From: Bacillota bacterium
GTDB lineage: Bacteria > Bacillota > Clostridia > Oscillospirales > Butyricicoccaceae
Length of the DNA stretch: 6,559 nt
Assembly (NCBI GenBank): GCA_030705725.1
Contig: JAUZPW010000084.1
Coordinates: 1 to 6,559, forward strand
Direction: 5' to 3'
Part shown: positions 5,838-6,559 of the stretch, in pieces
How positions within the stretch are numbered: position 1 is the first letter of the stretch
Layout of the letters: every line of letters starts with the position of its first letter
Translations under genes and position numbers: made by a program
Notes under the pieces: model-generated
The model's input: the letters and a program-made list of their open reading frames with translations, nothing else
Databases searched by the model: none
What the model was told of the DNA's origin: nothing

Positions 5838-5867
5838 ACCCGCGGATTTACCGCGGGTTTAGCTTAT
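5829..5867. terminator. Bidirectional intrinsic terminator between convergent genes
   Basis: A perfect 17-bp inverted repeat (5829-5845 and 5851-5867) surrounds the 5-base loop ATTTA. The core is AAACCCGCGG / CCGCGGGTTT, strongly GC-paired and flanked by A/T-rich arms, so either transcript ends with a GC stem followed by a short U-rich stretch. Both flanking stop codons are inside the stem: TAA 5835-5837 of the plus-strand phosphoesterase and TAA 5866-5864 of the minus-strand DUF896 gene. Confidence 0.88.
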
Positions 5868-6070
5868 TTGTCCTTATTCAGCAGTTTCCTCTTGTTTCCG
5901 TGCTCGTCAAGATAATAGGTATTGTCAAGCTGTGAAACGAGACTCGCTTTTACCGCGTCTATGTATTCTCGGCGCAGTGCTTCCCGCTCGGTTTTTTCCT
6001 CTTCGGTAAGTTTCCTTTCCCTTGCAAGCCGTGACAGCTCGTTAATACGCTCGATTTTTGCCTTTTCCAA
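5864..6070 (-). CDS. DUF896 (YnzC-like) small protein
   Basis: This 68-aa soluble helical protein matches the DUF896 family typified by B. subtilis YnzC (77 aa). The conserved pattern is visible: KIERINELSRLARERKLTEE (4-23), a predicted helical hairpin, then LRREYIDAVKASLVSQL (33-49), and a short tail with LDEHGN (54-59) where YnzC has a similar acidic-Gly element. The molecular function of the family is not established. In Bacillus it sits with yneA in an SOS-controlled operon, but no yneA, lexA or LexA-type box is visible here. The start is TTG 6070 with GGAGAG (6077-6082) six bases upstream; no in-frame ATG with a Shine-Dalgarno exists. It lies 38 bases downstream of the kinase remnant on the same strand and may be transcribed from the same promoter. 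Confidence 0.88.
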   Translation of the reverse strand: MEKAKIERINELSRLARERKLTEEEKTEREALRREYIDAVKASLVSQLDNTYYLDEHGNKRKLLNKDK

Positions 6071-6076
6071 AAAAAT

Positions 6077-6082
6077 CTCTCC
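6077..6082 (-). promoter_or_regulatory. Ribosome binding site fixing the TTG start of the DUF896 gene
   Basis: The minus strand reads GGAGAG followed by six bases (ATTTTT) and TTG 6070. The encoded MEKAKIERINEL matches the expected N-terminus of the DUF896 family, so spacing and homology agree on the TTG. Confidence 0.6.
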
Positions 6083-6108
6083 GATTCCCGAATATTTGCC
6101 CTATTCTA

Positions 6109-6399
6109 CTAGGCGCCCATATACCTGAGCGTCTCGGATGCCGTAGCGGCCCCCATCCACATACATTCTTCGAGCGGCTTTTTCTGTACTGCGCCGGTAA
6201 TGAAGCCCGCTATGTAAGAATCTCCGGCGCCCATCGTGTCGACGACCTTGACCGGCACAATGCCGCATTCGTAATATTTGCTCCCGTCAAATGCTATGCT
6301 GCCGTTTTCGCCCAAGGTCGCAATAACCGCCTTTGGCCCAAAGGAATGCATAACGTTTTTTGTGTAGGTCCCGCTTTTTATGTTCCAGAGACGTGAAAA
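6109..6399 (-). pseudogene. frlD: FrlD-like PfkB-family sugar kinase, C-terminal remnant
   Basis: The minus-strand frame ending at TAG 6109-6111 (a second TAG follows) carries KAVIATLGENGSIAFDG, then VDTMGAGDSYIAGFITGAV, then a C-terminal helix ending TLRYMGA. DTMGAGDS is PfkB signature 2, whose Asp is the catalytic base. The VTLGENGS / DTMGAGDS(F/Y)IAGF / (I/L)xYxGA ending closely resembles fructoselysine 6-kinase FrlD rather than a generic fructokinase. Only about 80-97 residues of the roughly 260 expected are present; the sugar-binding N-terminal two thirds are missing. ATG 6351 has no Shine-Dalgarno, and the frame is closed upstream by TGA TAG (6405-6400), the deoC stop. A neighbouring frame (6418-6356) reads CLIVFTSLEHKKRDLHK, plausible as the preceding kinase sequence, so an extra A in the A6 run 6356-6361 may have caused a frameshift. 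Almost certainly non-functional as it stands. An assembly join is the alternative. Confidence 0.72.
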
Positions 6400-6402
6400 C
6401 TA

Positions 6403-6559
6403 TCAGACAGCCTTCGCCGCCTTTATTATATCGAGCGCGCTGCTGGTTCCCACTCCGAAGCGCGTGACGCCAAGATCAACCATCTGCCGAACTGTTTCGA
6501 GACTGCGTATCCCGCCTGATGCCTTTATGCCGATCCTTCCCTTCACGGTTTTTGATATA
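6403..6559 (-). CDS. deoC: Deoxyribose-phosphate aldolase, C-terminal end only
   Basis: The frame enters from the right edge and ends at TGA 6405-6403, giving 51 residues. RIGIKASGGIRSLETVRQMV matches the DeoC strand carrying the second active-site lysine (the K in IKASGGIR, equivalent to Lys201 of E. coli DeoC). LGVTRFGVGTSSALDII is the final phosphate-binding strand and loop (GTSS). DeoC cleaves 2-deoxyribose-5-phosphate to acetaldehyde and glyceraldehyde-3-phosphate in the cytoplasm. The Schiff-base lysine lies upstream, outside the window. The last few residues (KAAKAV) may come from sequence joined to the kinase remnant, because an alternative frame through the same bases looks like kinase. 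A second in-frame stop, TAG, follows immediately. Family call strong; completeness cannot be judged. Confidence 0.85.
   Translation of the reverse strand, partial: ISKTVKGRIGIKASGGIRSLETVRQMVDLGVTRFGVGTSSALDIIKAAKAV

Noticed and set aside
6058..6396. 112-codon plus-strand open frame at the right end
   Set aside because: It is antisense to the GAGDS motif of the kinase remnant and the DUF896 start; no ribosome binding site or homology is visible.
1..6559. CRISPR array, tRNA/rRNA genes, insertion sequences, attachment sites
   Set aside because: No regularly spaced direct repeats, tRNA cloverleaf, rRNA-like sequence, transposase frame or terminal inverted repeats were seen on either strand.

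Overview
The window looks like a piece of a Bacillota chromosome, most likely a gut-type clostridium (Oscillospirales/Ruminococcaceae-like). The evidence is a TrpRS closely resembling Bacillus-type enzymes, a TagO/MnaA-type cell-wall polymer gene pair, a DUF896 (YnzC-like) protein, AGGAGG-type ribosome binding sites, frequent TTG starts, and a remnant of a fructoselysine-type sugar kinase. The genus is inference; no rRNA or tRNA gene is present to support it.

Layout. Positions 2-142 (+) are the last 46 codons of a PLP-dependent aminotransferase (MocR/LysN-like C-terminus). A tightly packed plus-strand run follows: trpS (160-1173), a TagO/WecA-type undecaprenyl-phosphate GlcNAc-1-phosphate transferase (1199-2302), a non-hydrolysing UDP-GlcNAc 2-epimerase (2289-3443, overlapping the previous gene) and a membrane-anchored extracytoplasmic protein of unknown function (3444-4217, directly abutting). 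TagO makes the lipid-linked GlcNAc primer and the epimerase makes UDP-ManNAc, so together they feed the linkage unit of a teichoic-acid-like or other secondary wall polymer. The anchored protein may act at the same surface.

Converging on that run, with only one base between stop codons, is a minus-strand operon of three small uncharacterised genes (5227 down to 4219). Two encode helical soluble proteins that share a short 'SEEG' repeat. The third encodes a Pro/Ala-rich protein with two short hydrophobic C-terminal segments. The genes are translationally packed, and two of the three start at TTG behind strong Shine-Dalgarno sequences. This is the least explained part of the window.

Divergent from that operon is a YfcE/MJ0936-type metallophosphoesterase (5349-5837, +). 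The divergent intergenic region of about 120 bp carries a perfect 9-bp palindrome with a T-run on the minus strand and a plausible minus-strand promoter. The phosphoesterase converges on a DUF896 gene (5864-6070, -). A 17-bp-stem bidirectional terminator between them contains both stop codons.

The right end (minus strand) holds a deoC 3' end (6403-6559), then two in-frame stops, then the C-terminal third of a FrlD-like PfkB-family kinase (6109 to about 6418). The kinase has no N-terminal half and appears to carry a frameshift at an A6 run. It reads as a decayed gene or a deletion junction, although an assembly error is possible.
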